A stretch of DNA of 39,269 nucleotides from contig JAPLES010000029.1 of assembly GCA_026391075.1 (NCBI GenBank), positions 11,275-50,543 on the forward strand, given 5' to 3'. Below are positions 7,019 through 15,976 of this stretch, in pieces (positions within the stretch are counted from its first letter, which is position 1; each line of letters begins with the position of its first letter). The notes under the pieces were generated by a model that was not told where the DNA came from, searched no databases, and was given only the letters and a program-made list of their open reading frames with translations. A program made the translations under genes and the position numbers. This stretch comes from Bacteroidota bacterium (GTDB lineage Bacteria; Bacteroidota; Bacteroidia; Chitinophagales; LD1).

Positions 7019-9136
7019 TTAGAACTTGGCGTTCACTTTGTAATTAAACCGCGCAGTAAAGGTTATGCCTAAAGTATAATCGCTGTAAATTTTGGTAGGT
7101 AAGCCATTGCAAAGTTGCGAAGGGGTGCTATTGAAATCTGCAGTGGCAACTGCGTGGCGCGCCAATTTTACTTTAGTCATTCTATCTTCCGAAACATACA
7201 AAGGCACTTTACTTTTGGTAGGAGCCTGCACTTTGCAATTAGCATCGGGTACTCCACCTGCTATATGTGCGTTCGATGTCAGCGTATCTACCACTTGCCA
7301 GTTTTCATCGTATAGCAAAATTGAAATGTCTGCATCAATTGGATATTTGTTTTCGGTAATCAAATTCAAAACTCCATCGGTTATGCCATTGATGTTGGTA
7401 TTGGTTTCTGAAATATTAAAATCGAATGTATCGAGTAACACTAAATGATATGCCAATATAGAAAGCGGTATTTCGGCATTCAACGAAATTTTTAAACCAC
7501 TCTCGAGGTAAGCGAAATCGCGGTACTGTCCGTTATTGCCATTTACATTGGTGCGTACTTCTACATCATAAATTAATTTGTTAGGCAAAATGCCAAGCAA
7601 ATCTTTAATGTTTGAATTTGAACTGTTGATGACAAATTCGTTATGCGCTGGTGTCAATGGAAAATCGGTGGCCCGATTAATCACCAGTGCTTGTCCCACG
7701 ATTGGACCACCCAAATTTACCGAGCCGTTATTTTGACTAACAGCGGTTAGTCCGTTTATTTTTACTTGTCCATCCACGCCTATTCCATTATCAATAGTAA
7801 ATTTCATGTTCACATCCTCCAACTTAACCGAGCCGCTTTTAAAAATGTCGAGGAAGGCAAAATCGGTACTATCCTTTCCAACCAAGGTATCGCGACCGGC
7901 ATAACCTTTAATGTAGTTAGGGGCTACATCGGTAATCTCATAACGAATGTTGATGCTATCGGCAGTAGTAATGTGGTGGATGAGTCCATCGGAATCAATA
8001 TGAGCTACTACTCGCTGCGTGTAAGAATTAAATTTTGAACCGTCTTTACCACTCAGGCTTATGGCAAATCCTGTTATATCAATCAAGGTATCAATAGTTA
8101 CATTTCCTCCAGGAGGTGCAGCAGGTGTGGTAGTGTATTCATGTAATGGCAAACCATGGCTATCGAAAGCGCCAACAAGCGTGTAGTCCAAATAAAGTTT
8201 CTGCTGTACCGAGCTGGTAATAAAAATATGCAGAAATCCGGAGCGCGCATCCACATAGGTAAATTTGCGGTCAGCAATTTCCTGAGTCAAATCTTCGGTA
8301 ATGTCCACCACATTTTGTGTGGGAAATTTTGCCCACGCCTCTGAAGCTCTAAGCGTGCGCACCGTGGCCTGCAATTCGATGTAATCGGAAGTATCAATAA
8401 GCACCGAGTTTCCTGAACTGCCCGGGGAACTTAAATTGTTGATGACAAAATCAAGATTATTGGTAATGCGCGAACCGGCAATGGGGATATGGAATACAAT
8501 AAAATCATTAGCCGGCACGGGTTGTTGCAATGAATAAGTACCCACCACCGATTGGTCATCGGTATTAATCAAAGTAATTGTAGCGGTAGAAATAGGAATT
8601 GGTAAATGATTGGTAGCAACCACTTCTACATCGCCCGAGCTTAAATAGGCACTGTCAAAAAGATCAGGGGCAGCGTAATGAAACGGTGGCATAGACAAAC
8701 CGCTTACCGCAGGAATTGGCAATTGGTTTCCGTTGAAAGTAATTAGAAATTGACCAAGGGCTTGTGTGCTTGGCGTGAGTAAAGCATTCTGCGCCAGCGT
8801 ACCTAACGAGGCTCTTACATTGATATTTTGATTGGGTAAACGCAATTCAGTCAGGTTGAATTTTTGACCAATAGACGTATCGGGAATATGAATGATTTGG
8901 TCGGCCAGATTGAAATTATAGAGTTGCGAATTGTATACCAGCTTCATTGAATTATCAGGATTCGTTTTCAAAATACCGGTATCCTTTACTAAGTTTCGAA
9001 GGGTAAGATTAGTGGTGGCAATAGGTATGAGAAGTTCTGTATCCCAATTTGTCTTTGCATCCTTTTTACAAGATGAAAGAACGGAAACAACAATAAAGAA
9101 ACAGACGATGTTTTTGAAAACGTTTGACAATTTCAT
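7019..9136 (-). CDS. Large secreted lipoprotein of unknown function
   Basis: A 705-residue protein with a lipoprotein signal: basic N-terminus, hydrophobic IVCFFIVVSV and a lipobox LSSC with Cys23, followed by KKDAK. The mature part is beta-rich, with Asn/Asp/Gly turns and many short strands. The N-terminal segment (NWDTELLIPIATTNLTLRNL) recalls a group of Bacteroidota lipoproteins of similar size, but I cannot name a domain. It is expected in the outer membrane or periplasm, lipid-anchored. It is the first gene of a two-gene unit with the DUF5723-like barrel. No catalytic motif is visible. Confidence 0.6.
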   Translation of the reverse strand: MKLSNVFKNIVCFFIVVSVLSSCKKDAKTNWDTELLIPIATTNLTLRNLVKDTGILKTNPDNSMKLVYNSQLYNFNLADQIIHIPDTSIGQKFNLTELRLPNQNINVRASLGTLAQNALLTPSTQALGQFLITFNGNQLPIPAVSGLSMPPFHYAAPDLFDSAYLSSGDVEVVATNHLPIPISTATITLINTDDQSVVGTYSLQQPVPANDFIVFHIPIAGSRITNNLDFVINNLSSPGSSGNSVLIDTSDYIELQATVRTLRASEAWAKFPTQNVVDITEDLTQEIADRKFTYVDARSGFLHIFITSSVQQKLYLDYTLVGAFDSHGLPLHEYTTTPAAPPGGNVTIDTLIDITGFAISLSGKDGSKFNSYTQRVVAHIDSDGLIHHITTADSINIRYEITDVAPNYIKGYAGRDTLVGKDSTDFAFLDIFKSGSVKLEDVNMKFTIDNGIGVDGQVKINGLTAVSQNNGSVNLGGPIVGQALVINRATDFPLTPAHNEFVINSSNSNIKDLLGILPNKLIYDVEVRTNVNGNNGQYRDFAYLESGLKISLNAEIPLSILAYHLVLLDTFDFNISETNTNINGITDGVLNLITENKYPIDADISILLYDENWQVVDTLTSNAHIAGGVPDANCKVQAPTKSKVPLYVSEDRMTKVKLARHAVATADFNSTPSQLCNGLPTKIYSDYTLGITFTARFNYKVNAKF

Positions 9137-9281
9137 TCGTTATTTTTTATGAAGGTTCTAAAATAGAAAAAGGATGGTAGTGAGGAGTGAAATTACCTCC
9201 TAAATATCAACTTGCCAGTTTTTGTAATCCTGCAATCAAAAAAATAACTGGATAACTTTTTACATGAACCAGCACTAAAAC

Positions 9282-9319
9282 AAAACGAGAGCAACCATGG
9301 CATGGCTTGCTCTCGTTTT
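9282..9319 (-). terminator. Rho-independent terminator of the S8 protease gene
   Basis: An almost perfect inverted repeat: the left arm AAAACGAGAGCAACCATG pairs with the right arm ending GCTTGCTCTCGTTTT, with a single bulged base. It lies 36 bp after the protease stop codon. On the minus strand the stem is followed by a T-rich run, and because both ends are A/T-rich it could also work in the other direction. The rest of 9137-9354 contains no gene I can support. Confidence 0.8.
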
Positions 9320-9354
9320 TAAACAAGTAACTAAACGGAATTCTTTCTTGATAT

Positions 9355-12324
9355 CTATTCGCTTTTCACCAAACGAATGCAGCCATTTTTTGTTCCAAGA
9401 TTATAGCGCACTAGGTAAATTCCTTTGCTCCACAAATCGGTATTTATCAATATCGAATTTTCACCAACAGGCAAACTAAGGTAGAACTGCTTTACTTCCT
9501 CGCCTAACATATTCACGATACTGATTTTTACATCCTCCTCTGTTTCGGCACTAATTTGCAAGGTGCTATAGGACTTTGTTGGATTTGGGCGAAGTGATAT
9601 TTCAAATTTTGTTTCCATCCTATTTTTTGTTTCATCGGTTTTAAAAATAGGAGGAACTATAGGCATTTGGGTAGTGTCGTAGGTATACCAGTCTAATTGA
9701 TATGTTTTGGTGGCATGACCAAAACCTGCAGGGTCAAACACACGCGCAGTTTGTGTAACAATATTGGCGCTGTTTTGAAAAGATGGATTAGGATACCAAA
9801 TAAAACGGTTACCGGTTGCTTGTGTTCCGTTCATACTTTGCCGTAGCAAAAGTCCGTTGGCATCCAGCAATTCAAAATCGTAATTCTGTGCATTATTAGA
9901 AAGTGTAAAACGGTACATCACCATAGTAGTATCCGTAGTAAAACTAAAATGATCTACATCGGTGCCGGGGCAAATATTTCCAACATAAGAAGTTCCTGAG
10001 GCTATAGGATACGCTGTAGCTAACAAATCGTTGTTCTCATAATTATCAGCGGTACAACTGTTCGTAATCCATCCATCGAGCCGGTAATAAAGTTGCGCGT
10101 TGTTTTGCTGTGTAGGACAATAAATTTTCACCCAGTATTGTGCTATAGGCGCATTGGGATAGAAAATATATTCATTCATCGTTCCCGGATTGTTGCTGTA
10201 AGTAATCAAGGCACCGGCTGGGCTATACAAATCCATACGATAGTTAGCGGGCAGCTGAGTAAGCGAAAGATTGATGTCGGGAAATTGCGCTGAGTTGGAA
10301 ATATGAAAAAAATCAAGATCATTCTTCGGACAAATTACAGCAAGATTTCCGGGTCCGGTATTGGAACCCACACCCATGTTAATGGGTCGTGAAAAAACAT
10401 TCAAGTTGTTGTTTTCATATTGATCGAATGCACAAACCACTACTTGCTGCATAGTCCAAAAAATTGTTCCTGCATTAAATGGCGACTGTGCTCCACCGGG
10501 GCATACACTTTGCACCACCACGTTGTAAGGCGTAAACGGTAGTAAACCGGGAATCAAAAAATTATTTACTGCGCTGGGAGCCATAAACCACGGTCCATTG
10601 GGATACTGCTGCCAGTTGACTATGTAGGTAACTCCAGCACCCATATTATTCCAACCCACCGTAATTGTGTTTGCTGTAAACGCAGGAGAAAATAAACCTG
10701 TTGGTGGATTGCCGCAAGGCGAAGCAGACATAACTGGATTGTTTGCGTTTATACGACCATAGCCCATGGTATTTTGCCAACTGCCATTGGGATGTGCGGC
10801 ATTGGTGGTATAAGTTACTCCACCTACTTTATCGCAGTTGCTCTCCAATATTTGACGTGCTTGTGCACCAGTGAGCGCATTATTTGCAGAAAGGATTAGA
10901 GCACACACGCCTGCAGCATTAGGACACGCGGCTGACGTACCATTAAACACAGTATTAAAATCTGTAGGGTTAGTACCGGCCACCCCTAAATTATCGGTAG
11001 TAAAAATCTTTACACCAGGTGCCATTACATCGAGCGTATTTCCAAAATTACTTCCCCAAAAATTTTCACCATCACAGCTGGTTGGTGATTTTCGTTGATC
11101 GCACATGCTGGTTGCGCCTACTGTTATTACTTCTGCTCGATTAGAAGGATAAAGTATAGCTGTGTTATTCGTATTGCCGCTGGCAAAAAGCACAAGCGCA
11201 CCTTTCCCGTTTCGTCCTAGAGTAACCGCATTCGTAAGCGCAGTATTTATTACAGCAGCTGTTGGCCCTCCACTCCAAGAGTTACTCAACACGTCTGCAC
11301 CATTCTGCCACGCAAAATTAATAGCGTTCGCTACTCCTTGATTGGTTGAAATATGAGCCATTCCTTTTGCAGGGCTGGCAAAAAATCGAACAGGCATTAA
11401 CTTACATCCAAACGCTACACCGGCTACCAATGTTGCGTTGTTACCGTTGGCTGCTGCAATACCTGCGCAAGCCGTACCGTGATTATCCCAAGCGTTAGCA
11501 GCGCCACCAAGATTTGCAATGGCATCAAAACCGGGCACTAATTTTCCTGCAAATTCATGATGGTTTAAATCCACTCCATCATCAATAATGGCTATGGTAA
11601 TATTCGGGGTGCCGGTAGTAATATTCCATGCTGCCTGCACATCCATATCCGCATCATTCAATCCATTTTGCACCGTTGCTGCGCCTAGATTTTCTAATGA
11701 CCATTGCTGTGGTACAAACGGATCGTTTGGCACAAAATCAGGACTTAGAAAAAGTAGAAAGTCGGGCTCGGCATATTCTACTCCAGTAGTTTGAGCTAAA
11801 ACATTGGCAAGATCAAGTGCCGTTTTGGCGCGGCTGTCAATAACTTTAAAATGAAAGAGGTTAGGTTCAAATTTATTTTTGTTTACAAACAAAGCACCAA
11901 AACTTTCTGCCACTTTACGAACAGCAGAAAAATCGGTACTGGTTTTTGTCTTCACATAAAAATTATCGGTTACCCCAAATTTACTTCCGGTGTTTTCGAA
12001 AACCGGATTTGCATAACGCACGTTTAAATTCTTCAAAAGTATTTGCTGCGCATCTTTCCACTGTACATCGGTAATTGCTTTTTTTAGTGTTATTGAATAA
12101 ACCTGAAATTCTTGAAGGTAGAAAATCTCAGCCTGAGCAAAGGCTGTTTTGTCTACTATTCGCTTTAGTTGCAATGCCGAAAAGCCGGGTTTCGTACCCA
12201 CCAAAAACGTGTTCAAGTTTTGGTTCAAGTTTGTTTTCCCATCGGGAGACATGTAATAGTATTCGGCCGGACGAGCAATTAAAAAAAAGAGAAAGAAGAG
12301 CGAAGAGGTTAAAATCTTTTTCAT
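9355..12324 (-). CDS. Secreted S8 (subtilisin-like) serine protease with T9SS sorting domain
   Basis: I start at the ATG at 12324 (989 residues), where MKKILTSSLFFLFFL forms a normal signal peptide; the frame extends 13 codons upstream to a TTG. A propeptide-like region fills about residues 20-190. The catalytic triad is Asp248 (AIIDDGVDLNH), His282 (DNHGTACAGIAA) and Ser464 (NGTSAACPNAAG), with oxyanion Asn384 (ASGN). Next come a fibronectin-III-like domain (about 535-620) and two PPC-like beta domains, each opening with a YENN motif. The last about 80 residues (LRPNPTKS to IRLVKSE) are a type A T9SS sorting domain, so the enzyme should be exported by T9SS and attached to or released from the surface. 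A strong terminator follows. Confidence 0.9.
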   Translation of the reverse strand: MKKILTSSLFFLFFLIARPAEYYYMSPDGKTNLNQNLNTFLVGTKPGFSALQLKRIVDKTAFAQAEIFYLQEFQVYSITLKKAITDVQWKDAQQILLKNLNVRYANPVFENTGSKFGVTDNFYVKTKTSTDFSAVRKVAESFGALFVNKNKFEPNLFHFKVIDSRAKTALDLANVLAQTTGVEYAEPDFLLFLSPDFVPNDPFVPQQWSLENLGAATVQNGLNDADMDVQAAWNITTGTPNITIAIIDDGVDLNHHEFAGKLVPGFDAIANLGGAANAWDNHGTACAGIAAANGNNATLVAGVAFGCKLMPVRFFASPAKGMAHISTNQGVANAINFAWQNGADVLSNSWSGGPTAAVINTALTNAVTLGRNGKGALVLFASGNTNNTAILYPSNRAEVITVGATSMCDQRKSPTSCDGENFWGSNFGNTLDVMAPGVKIFTTDNLGVAGTNPTDFNTVFNGTSAACPNAAGVCALILSANNALTGAQARQILESNCDKVGGVTYTTNAAHPNGSWQNTMGYGRINANNPVMSASPCGNPPTGLFSPAFTANTITVGWNNMGAGVTYIVNWQQYPNGPWFMAPSAVNNFLIPGLLPFTPYNVVVQSVCPGGAQSPFNAGTIFWTMQQVVVCAFDQYENNNLNVFSRPINMGVGSNTGPGNLAVICPKNDLDFFHISNSAQFPDINLSLTQLPANYRMDLYSPAGALITYSNNPGTMNEYIFYPNAPIAQYWVKIYCPTQQNNAQLYYRLDGWITNSCTADNYENNDLLATAYPIASGTSYVGNICPGTDVDHFSFTTDTTMVMYRFTLSNNAQNYDFELLDANGLLLRQSMNGTQATGNRFIWYPNPSFQNSANIVTQTARVFDPAGFGHATKTYQLDWYTYDTTQMPIVPPIFKTDETKNRMETKFEISLRPNPTKSYSTLQISAETEEDVKISIVNMLGEEVKQFYLSLPVGENSILINTDLWSKGIYLVRYNLGTKNGCIRLVKSE

Positions 12325-12360
12325 AAAAAATGATTTCGTGAAATAATGCAGCCTTAAAGA

Positions 12361-12392
12361 CAAATACTATTCCTAACCCTATTTATAGCAAA
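12361..12392 (-). promoter_or_regulatory. Candidate promoter of the S8 protease gene
   Basis: On the minus strand TTTG (12392-12389) is followed after 19 bp by TAGTATTTG (12369-12361), a -7-like box with one extra base relative to TAnnTTTG. It is 36 bp upstream of the chosen ATG, which supports that start over the TTG at 12363. Confidence 0.4.
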
Positions 12393-12404
12393 ACTATTAA
12401 CTTG

Positions 12405-12429
12405 GGTTCATGAACTTTTAAGTTGAACC
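12405..12429. promoter_or_regulatory. Operator-like dyad between divergent genes
   Basis: GGTTC-ATG-AACTT-TT-AAGTT-GAACC: ten base pairs in two perfect blocks, interrupted by a three-base bulge on one side. It lies in the 175-bp divergent spacer and abuts TATATTTC (12430-12437), a one-mismatch -7 box for the plus-strand gene at 12500. It could be a regulator site; it has no T-run and is not a terminator. Confidence 0.4.
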
Positions 12430-12499
12430 TATATTTCTTTAATTCGAAACAATTATGCTTAGTTAAAAGAATTTTTAGCAGGCATTTTATCCCAATATT

Positions 12500-14038
12500 A
12501 TGAATTCTCAAGAGCCCATTTTTGCACTCATAAAAGGAATGACTCAAACCGAGAAACGTGCGTTTAAGCGTACGGCTTTTCTAAATAAAGCTACTGAGGC
12601 TGGTCACTTTACCATACTTTTTGATGCCATTGACAAACAAAAAATGTATGATGAAGCAAAGTTGAAAAAGCGTTTACCTGCCGGAGCATTGCGAAATAAT
12701 TTTGCCACCTTCAAGTATCAATTATATCAGTATCTACTCTACGTGCTAGCCGATTACCACTATAGCATTTCTTCGGAAAGTGTAGTGGCTCACTTACAAC
12801 ATCAAGCACGAGTGCTTTTTCGCAGAGGATTATTAGCACAGTGTCATAAGATACAGTTGAAGGCAATGGCAAAAGCAAAAGAGCATGAGTTGTTTGCACA
12901 AATGCTCGACATGCTGGAACAAGAGCGTGCCACTGTTTCTTTTTTATATCACGGTCAGGATCTGCTCTTGCGATTTGAGAAAATTTTGCAAGAAAAAAAG
13001 TATGTCATGGCTATGCTTTCTAATCTAGGAATATATGAAGCTCTACGCGATCGACTTTATTCTTTCTATGTAAAAACAGGTGTAGGTAGAACAGCTGCCG
13101 ATGCAAAAATTTTAAAAGCAATTATGAGCGCTCCTGTTTTAAAATCAGAAAAGGAGGCTCTTTCTGTTCGTGCCAAATTGATGTTTCACTACCCGTGGTA
13201 TACCTACGGATTTATAATAGGAAATACCAAAATGATGCTGTTACATGCACGAGCACAAATTCAGATATATGAGTTGAGCATAAACATGATAAAAGATAAC
13301 CTGACTAAATACCAGCACCAGTTACATCAGTTGGCCACCGTGGAAAGCGATTTGTTTCTAGAAAAAGATTTTTTGCATACGCTTGCAAAAATTCGTGAAT
13401 TACCTACGAAGTATTCCAAGCAATGTACAGATTTTACCCATGCAAATATTATTGAATCGGTGCTCTATTTTGAACTGGACTATGCCGAAACGAAAGCTGA
13501 ACCCGAGCGGGTAACAAAAATTTTAGAGGAACATGAGAACGAATTAGAACACTATTTACCCATGTTTACCGAAGCAAGTGTGGTAGTGGTGTTCTATAAA
13601 ATTGCTACACTGTTAATGGAAGCCGGTAAACCGAAACAAGCATTGGATTGGTTTGAACGTATTATGGCTTTCAGAAATCAACCGGTGCGCGAAGACATTC
13701 AAGCATTCACGCGAATCCTTCAACTGATGTGTTATTTCGAAATTGGCAGTCTTAAAATTTTGCCAAGTGTGTTGAAGAGCACATATAGGTCGCTAAATAA
13801 AAAAGACCGGTTGTATCCATTAGAAAAAATGTTTTTGGCTACTATGCATAAATTGGCAAATAAGCCGGAGAAGAAAGTGAAGGATTATTTCATAGAGTTA
13901 AGGCACGAAATGTTAGCGTTGCAGAAGGATGAAAATGAAGCATACGCATTGCAATATTTCCCTTTTATAGAATGGGTAACCGCACAAATCGAAAACGTTA
14001 GCACTGCTCAGGTGATGAAAAGAAACAACAAAAAATAA
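12500..14038 (+). CDS. Helical protein of unknown function (TPR-like)
   Basis: A 512-residue cytoplasmic protein without signal peptide or membrane segment. The N-terminal FALIKGMTQTEKRAFKR resembles the start of a family of about 500-residue Bacteroidota proteins that I know only as hypothetical. The rest is predicted mostly alpha-helical with regularly spaced aromatic and Leu/Ala residues (for example ALDWFERIMAF near the C-terminus), which suggests TPR-like helical repeats and a protein-binding role. The tail is basic (VMKRNNKK). It stands alone, divergent from the S8 protease and convergent with the next gene (20-bp gap). No catalytic motif was found. Confidence 0.65.
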   Translation: MNSQEPIFALIKGMTQTEKRAFKRTAFLNKATEAGHFTILFDAIDKQKMYDEAKLKKRLPAGALRNNFATFKYQLYQYLLYVLADYHYSISSESVVAHLQHQARVLFRRGLLAQCHKIQLKAMAKAKEHELFAQMLDMLEQERATVSFLYHGQDLLLRFEKILQEKKYVMAMLSNLGIYEALRDRLYSFYVKTGVGRTAADAKILKAIMSAPVLKSEKEALSVRAKLMFHYPWYTYGFIIGNTKMMLLHARAQIQIYELSINMIKDNLTKYQHQLHQLATVESDLFLEKDFLHTLAKIRELPTKYSKQCTDFTHANIIESVLYFELDYAETKAEPERVTKILEEHENELEHYLPMFTEASVVVVFYKIATLLMEAGKPKQALDWFERIMAFRNQPVREDIQAFTRILQLMCYFEIGSLKILPSVLKSTYRSLNKKDRLYPLEKMFLATMHKLANKPEKKVKDYFIELRHEMLALQKDENEAYALQYFPFIEWVTAQIENVSTAQVMKRNNKK

Positions 14039-14058
14039 TTTTTTAAGGAGCTGTTTTT

Positions 14059-14850
14059 CTATGGCACAAAATAATTGGGTCGCAATTTGCCGAAGTCATC
14101 CAGGTATCCTGCATAAGCAGTAAGACCGGTTATAAAAATGTAATCGGTAGGTTTTTTAATAGGAACATATCCATAACCACACAGCACTATTCCATTGTTT
14201 CGCGAAGGAAAAATAGCGGGATCAATTTTTCGGACAGTGGTATTCAACACCATTGTAGTGTTATTGTTTTGCAGGGTGTAGGAAGGCGACAGAAATTCTT
14301 CAAAAATTCCATTCTCTGTTATACTAAAATAGAAACCCGAAGTAAAACCCGGAATAATCGTATTAGCGTATGCCTCATCTTCAAAATAGTAGAGTTGCGC
14401 TTTTATCAAGGCAATTGTTTGTTTCCCTTTTAACTCAGTTTCTTTGTTGTGACGGTACGTTGAAATTTCATACTTGCCTTTGAAAGCAGCAGGGTCAATG
14501 GTAACTTGATTGGTTGCAAAAATTAGCGTTGCAGAATTAACAGAATCTAACTGAGCCGAAGCGACAGGACTTATACCTGAAATGTTTCCATTCTGGTCTA
14601 AAGTAAAATCTATGTATGCGCCATAACGATGATTTTCATCCACAATAATTCCAGTCCCAGTATTAATATAATGAGGACCAGGAACCAGCAAAACAGTCTT
14701 TACTCCTTGATGAAAAGTGCCGTTACCGTTGCTGTCAATTTCAAAACCACCAGTGTAAGCACCGGGGTTTATAGTGATGGGAAACTTCTGCGAGAAAACG
14801 GAAAGCGATTTGAAAAATACAAGGCAGAGAAGCAGAAATATTTTTTGCAT
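14059..14850 (-). CDS. Secreted two-repeat protein of unknown function
   Basis: A 263-residue protein with a clear signal peptide (MQKIFLLLCLVFFKSLSVFS, cleavage near Gln21). The mature part contains two tandem units of about 91 residues: unit 1 opens ITINPGAYTGGFEI (25-38), unit 2 opens VTIDPAAFKGKYEI (116-129). Each ends in a similar strand (SATLIFATNQ; TTMVLNTTV), and a third start (RKIDPAIF, 208-215) is cut short. Units alternate strands with Gly/Asn turns, so a beta-rich extracellular or periplasmic fold is likely. I recognise no named domain. It follows sufE by 44 bp on the same strand and could be read through from the suf operon. Confidence 0.6.
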   Translation of the reverse strand: MQKIFLLLCLVFFKSLSVFSQKFPITINPGAYTGGFEIDSNGNGTFHQGVKTVLLVPGPHYINTGTGIIVDENHRYGAYIDFTLDQNGNISGISPVASAQLDSVNSATLIFATNQVTIDPAAFKGKYEISTYRHNKETELKGKQTIALIKAQLYYFEDEAYANTIIPGFTSGFYFSITENGIFEEFLSPSYTLQNNNTTMVLNTTVRKIDPAIFPSRNNGIVLCGYGYVPIKKPTDYIFITGLTAYAGYLDDFGKLRPNYFVP

Positions 14851-14894
14851 AAAGCGAATATAATACTGTCTACATTTTTTGATAAAAAGATCAA

Positions 14895-15311
14895 TCAGGA
14901 AAATGCCGAAGCGTAAGCTTTCATTTTCACAATCATAGAACTCAAACCATTTGAACGTTGCGATGAAAGATGTGCGCGCAGATTTATTTTGTCAATGAAA
15001 GAAAGAGGAGAAGAGATAATTTCTTTTGCACTTTGCCCTGAAAGAACGCGAACGAGTAGAGCAATAATTCCTTTAGTAATAGCAGTGTTTGAATCGGCTT
15101 CGAAAAAAAGTTGTCCATCTTTTTCATAAGCATGTAACCATACTTTGCTCTGGCAACCTTTCACTAAAAAATCATCGGTCATATATTTTGCATCGAGTGC
15201 AGGAAGTTTTTTGCCAATGTCAATGATGTATTCGTACTTGTCCATTTGGTCATCGAACAACTCGAATTCTTCTACAATTTCATTTTCAATATCACCTACA
15301 GACTTTTGCAT
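14895..15311 (-). CDS. sufE: Cysteine desulfuration protein SufE
   Basis: A 138-residue sulfur-acceptor protein. It takes persulfide sulfur from the desulfurase SufS and passes it to the SufBCD scaffold during Fe-S cluster assembly in the cytoplasm. The active-site cysteine is Cys53 in VKGCQSKVWL, the family signature. The C-terminal LSSQRSNGLSSMIVKMKAYA also matches SufE. It is the last gene of the suf operon and is separated from sufS by an ICMT-like gene. The start ATG at 15311 gives a normal family length. Confidence 0.93.
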   Translation of the reverse strand: MQKSVGDIENEIVEEFELFDDQMDKYEYIIDIGKKLPALDAKYMTDDFLVKGCQSKVWLHAYEKDGQLFFEADSNTAITKGIIALLVRVLSGQSAKEIISSPLSFIDKINLRAHLSSQRSNGLSSMIVKMKAYASAFS

Positions 15312-15353
15312 GGGTCGAAAATAGTAATGGCTATCACACCTTAAAGTTATCCA

Positions 15354-15947
15354 TTAATATAAAAACGGAATCACCTTTTTCACTTTCAATTTGTAATGGC
15401 GGTAGCTATCGCCAAATTCTTTTTCAAGTTTTTTTTCTTCCAGTCCTATGCCTATTTCTAAATAGATAAAAGAAATAAATACTCCGGCAGCAGTCATTTG
15501 TGTTGGAATAATAAGAGCCAAACCTATAAGTGCCACTATGATACCGGTGTATATAGGGTGACGCACAATCGAGTTCATTCCACCGGTATTTAATACAGGT
15601 TCAGTGTTATTGCTGCGTTTCGTATTTACAAAAGCACTCAGCCCTGTAAAATCGGTAAATCCATATTTTAAAATACTTAAGGCAATAATAAAGAGGCCAG
15701 CTATAGCAAGAAAAATGCCGCCATATTTTATTGGAACTACTGAAGAAAAGATATAGGTGTAATCGTGTTTGTAAATAAACAGCCATGTAATAACGCTCCA
15801 TAGTAATACAGAGAAAAGCGTAAAGAATAACCTATAAAATTGAAAAAGAGAAGCACTGCATTTTAGAAAAAAATCTTTCACTCCTTCGCTTGCTAGCCAA
15901 CTATGCGAAGCATAAAAGAAAACCAGTAGTAGAATAAAATAAAACAT
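15354..15947 (-). CDS. ICMT/NnrU-like integral-membrane methyltransferase family protein
   Basis: A 197-residue inner-membrane protein with about five hydrophobic helices. The C-terminal half has the isoprenylcysteine-carboxyl-methyltransferase-type signature GGMNSIVRHPIYTG (Arg129-His130-Pro131), then EEKKLEKEFGDSYRHYK, the conserved Glu/Tyr block that closes the SAM and substrate pocket. Bacterial members act on poorly known small or lipid substrates. It lies between sufS (29 bp) and sufE (42 bp) on the same strand, so it is probably co-transcribed with the suf genes. No link to Fe-S assembly is known to me; this may be only positional. Confidence 0.75.
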   Translation of the reverse strand: MFYFILLLVFFYASHSWLASEGVKDFFLKCSASLFQFYRLFFTLFSVLLWSVITWLFIYKHDYTYIFSSVVPIKYGGIFLAIAGLFIIALSILKYGFTDFTGLSAFVNTKRSNNTEPVLNTGGMNSIVRHPIYTGIIVALIGLALIIPTQMTAAGVFISFIYLEIGIGLEEKKLEKEFGDSYRHYKLKVKKVIPFLY

Positions 15948-15976
15948 ACTTAAATTTAGCAGCTTAATTAAAGGAA

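Noticed and set aside
14864-14880. TTGAT/ATCAA inverted repeat as a sufE terminator
   Set aside because: On the minus strand the stem is followed by A, not T, so it does not look like a terminator.
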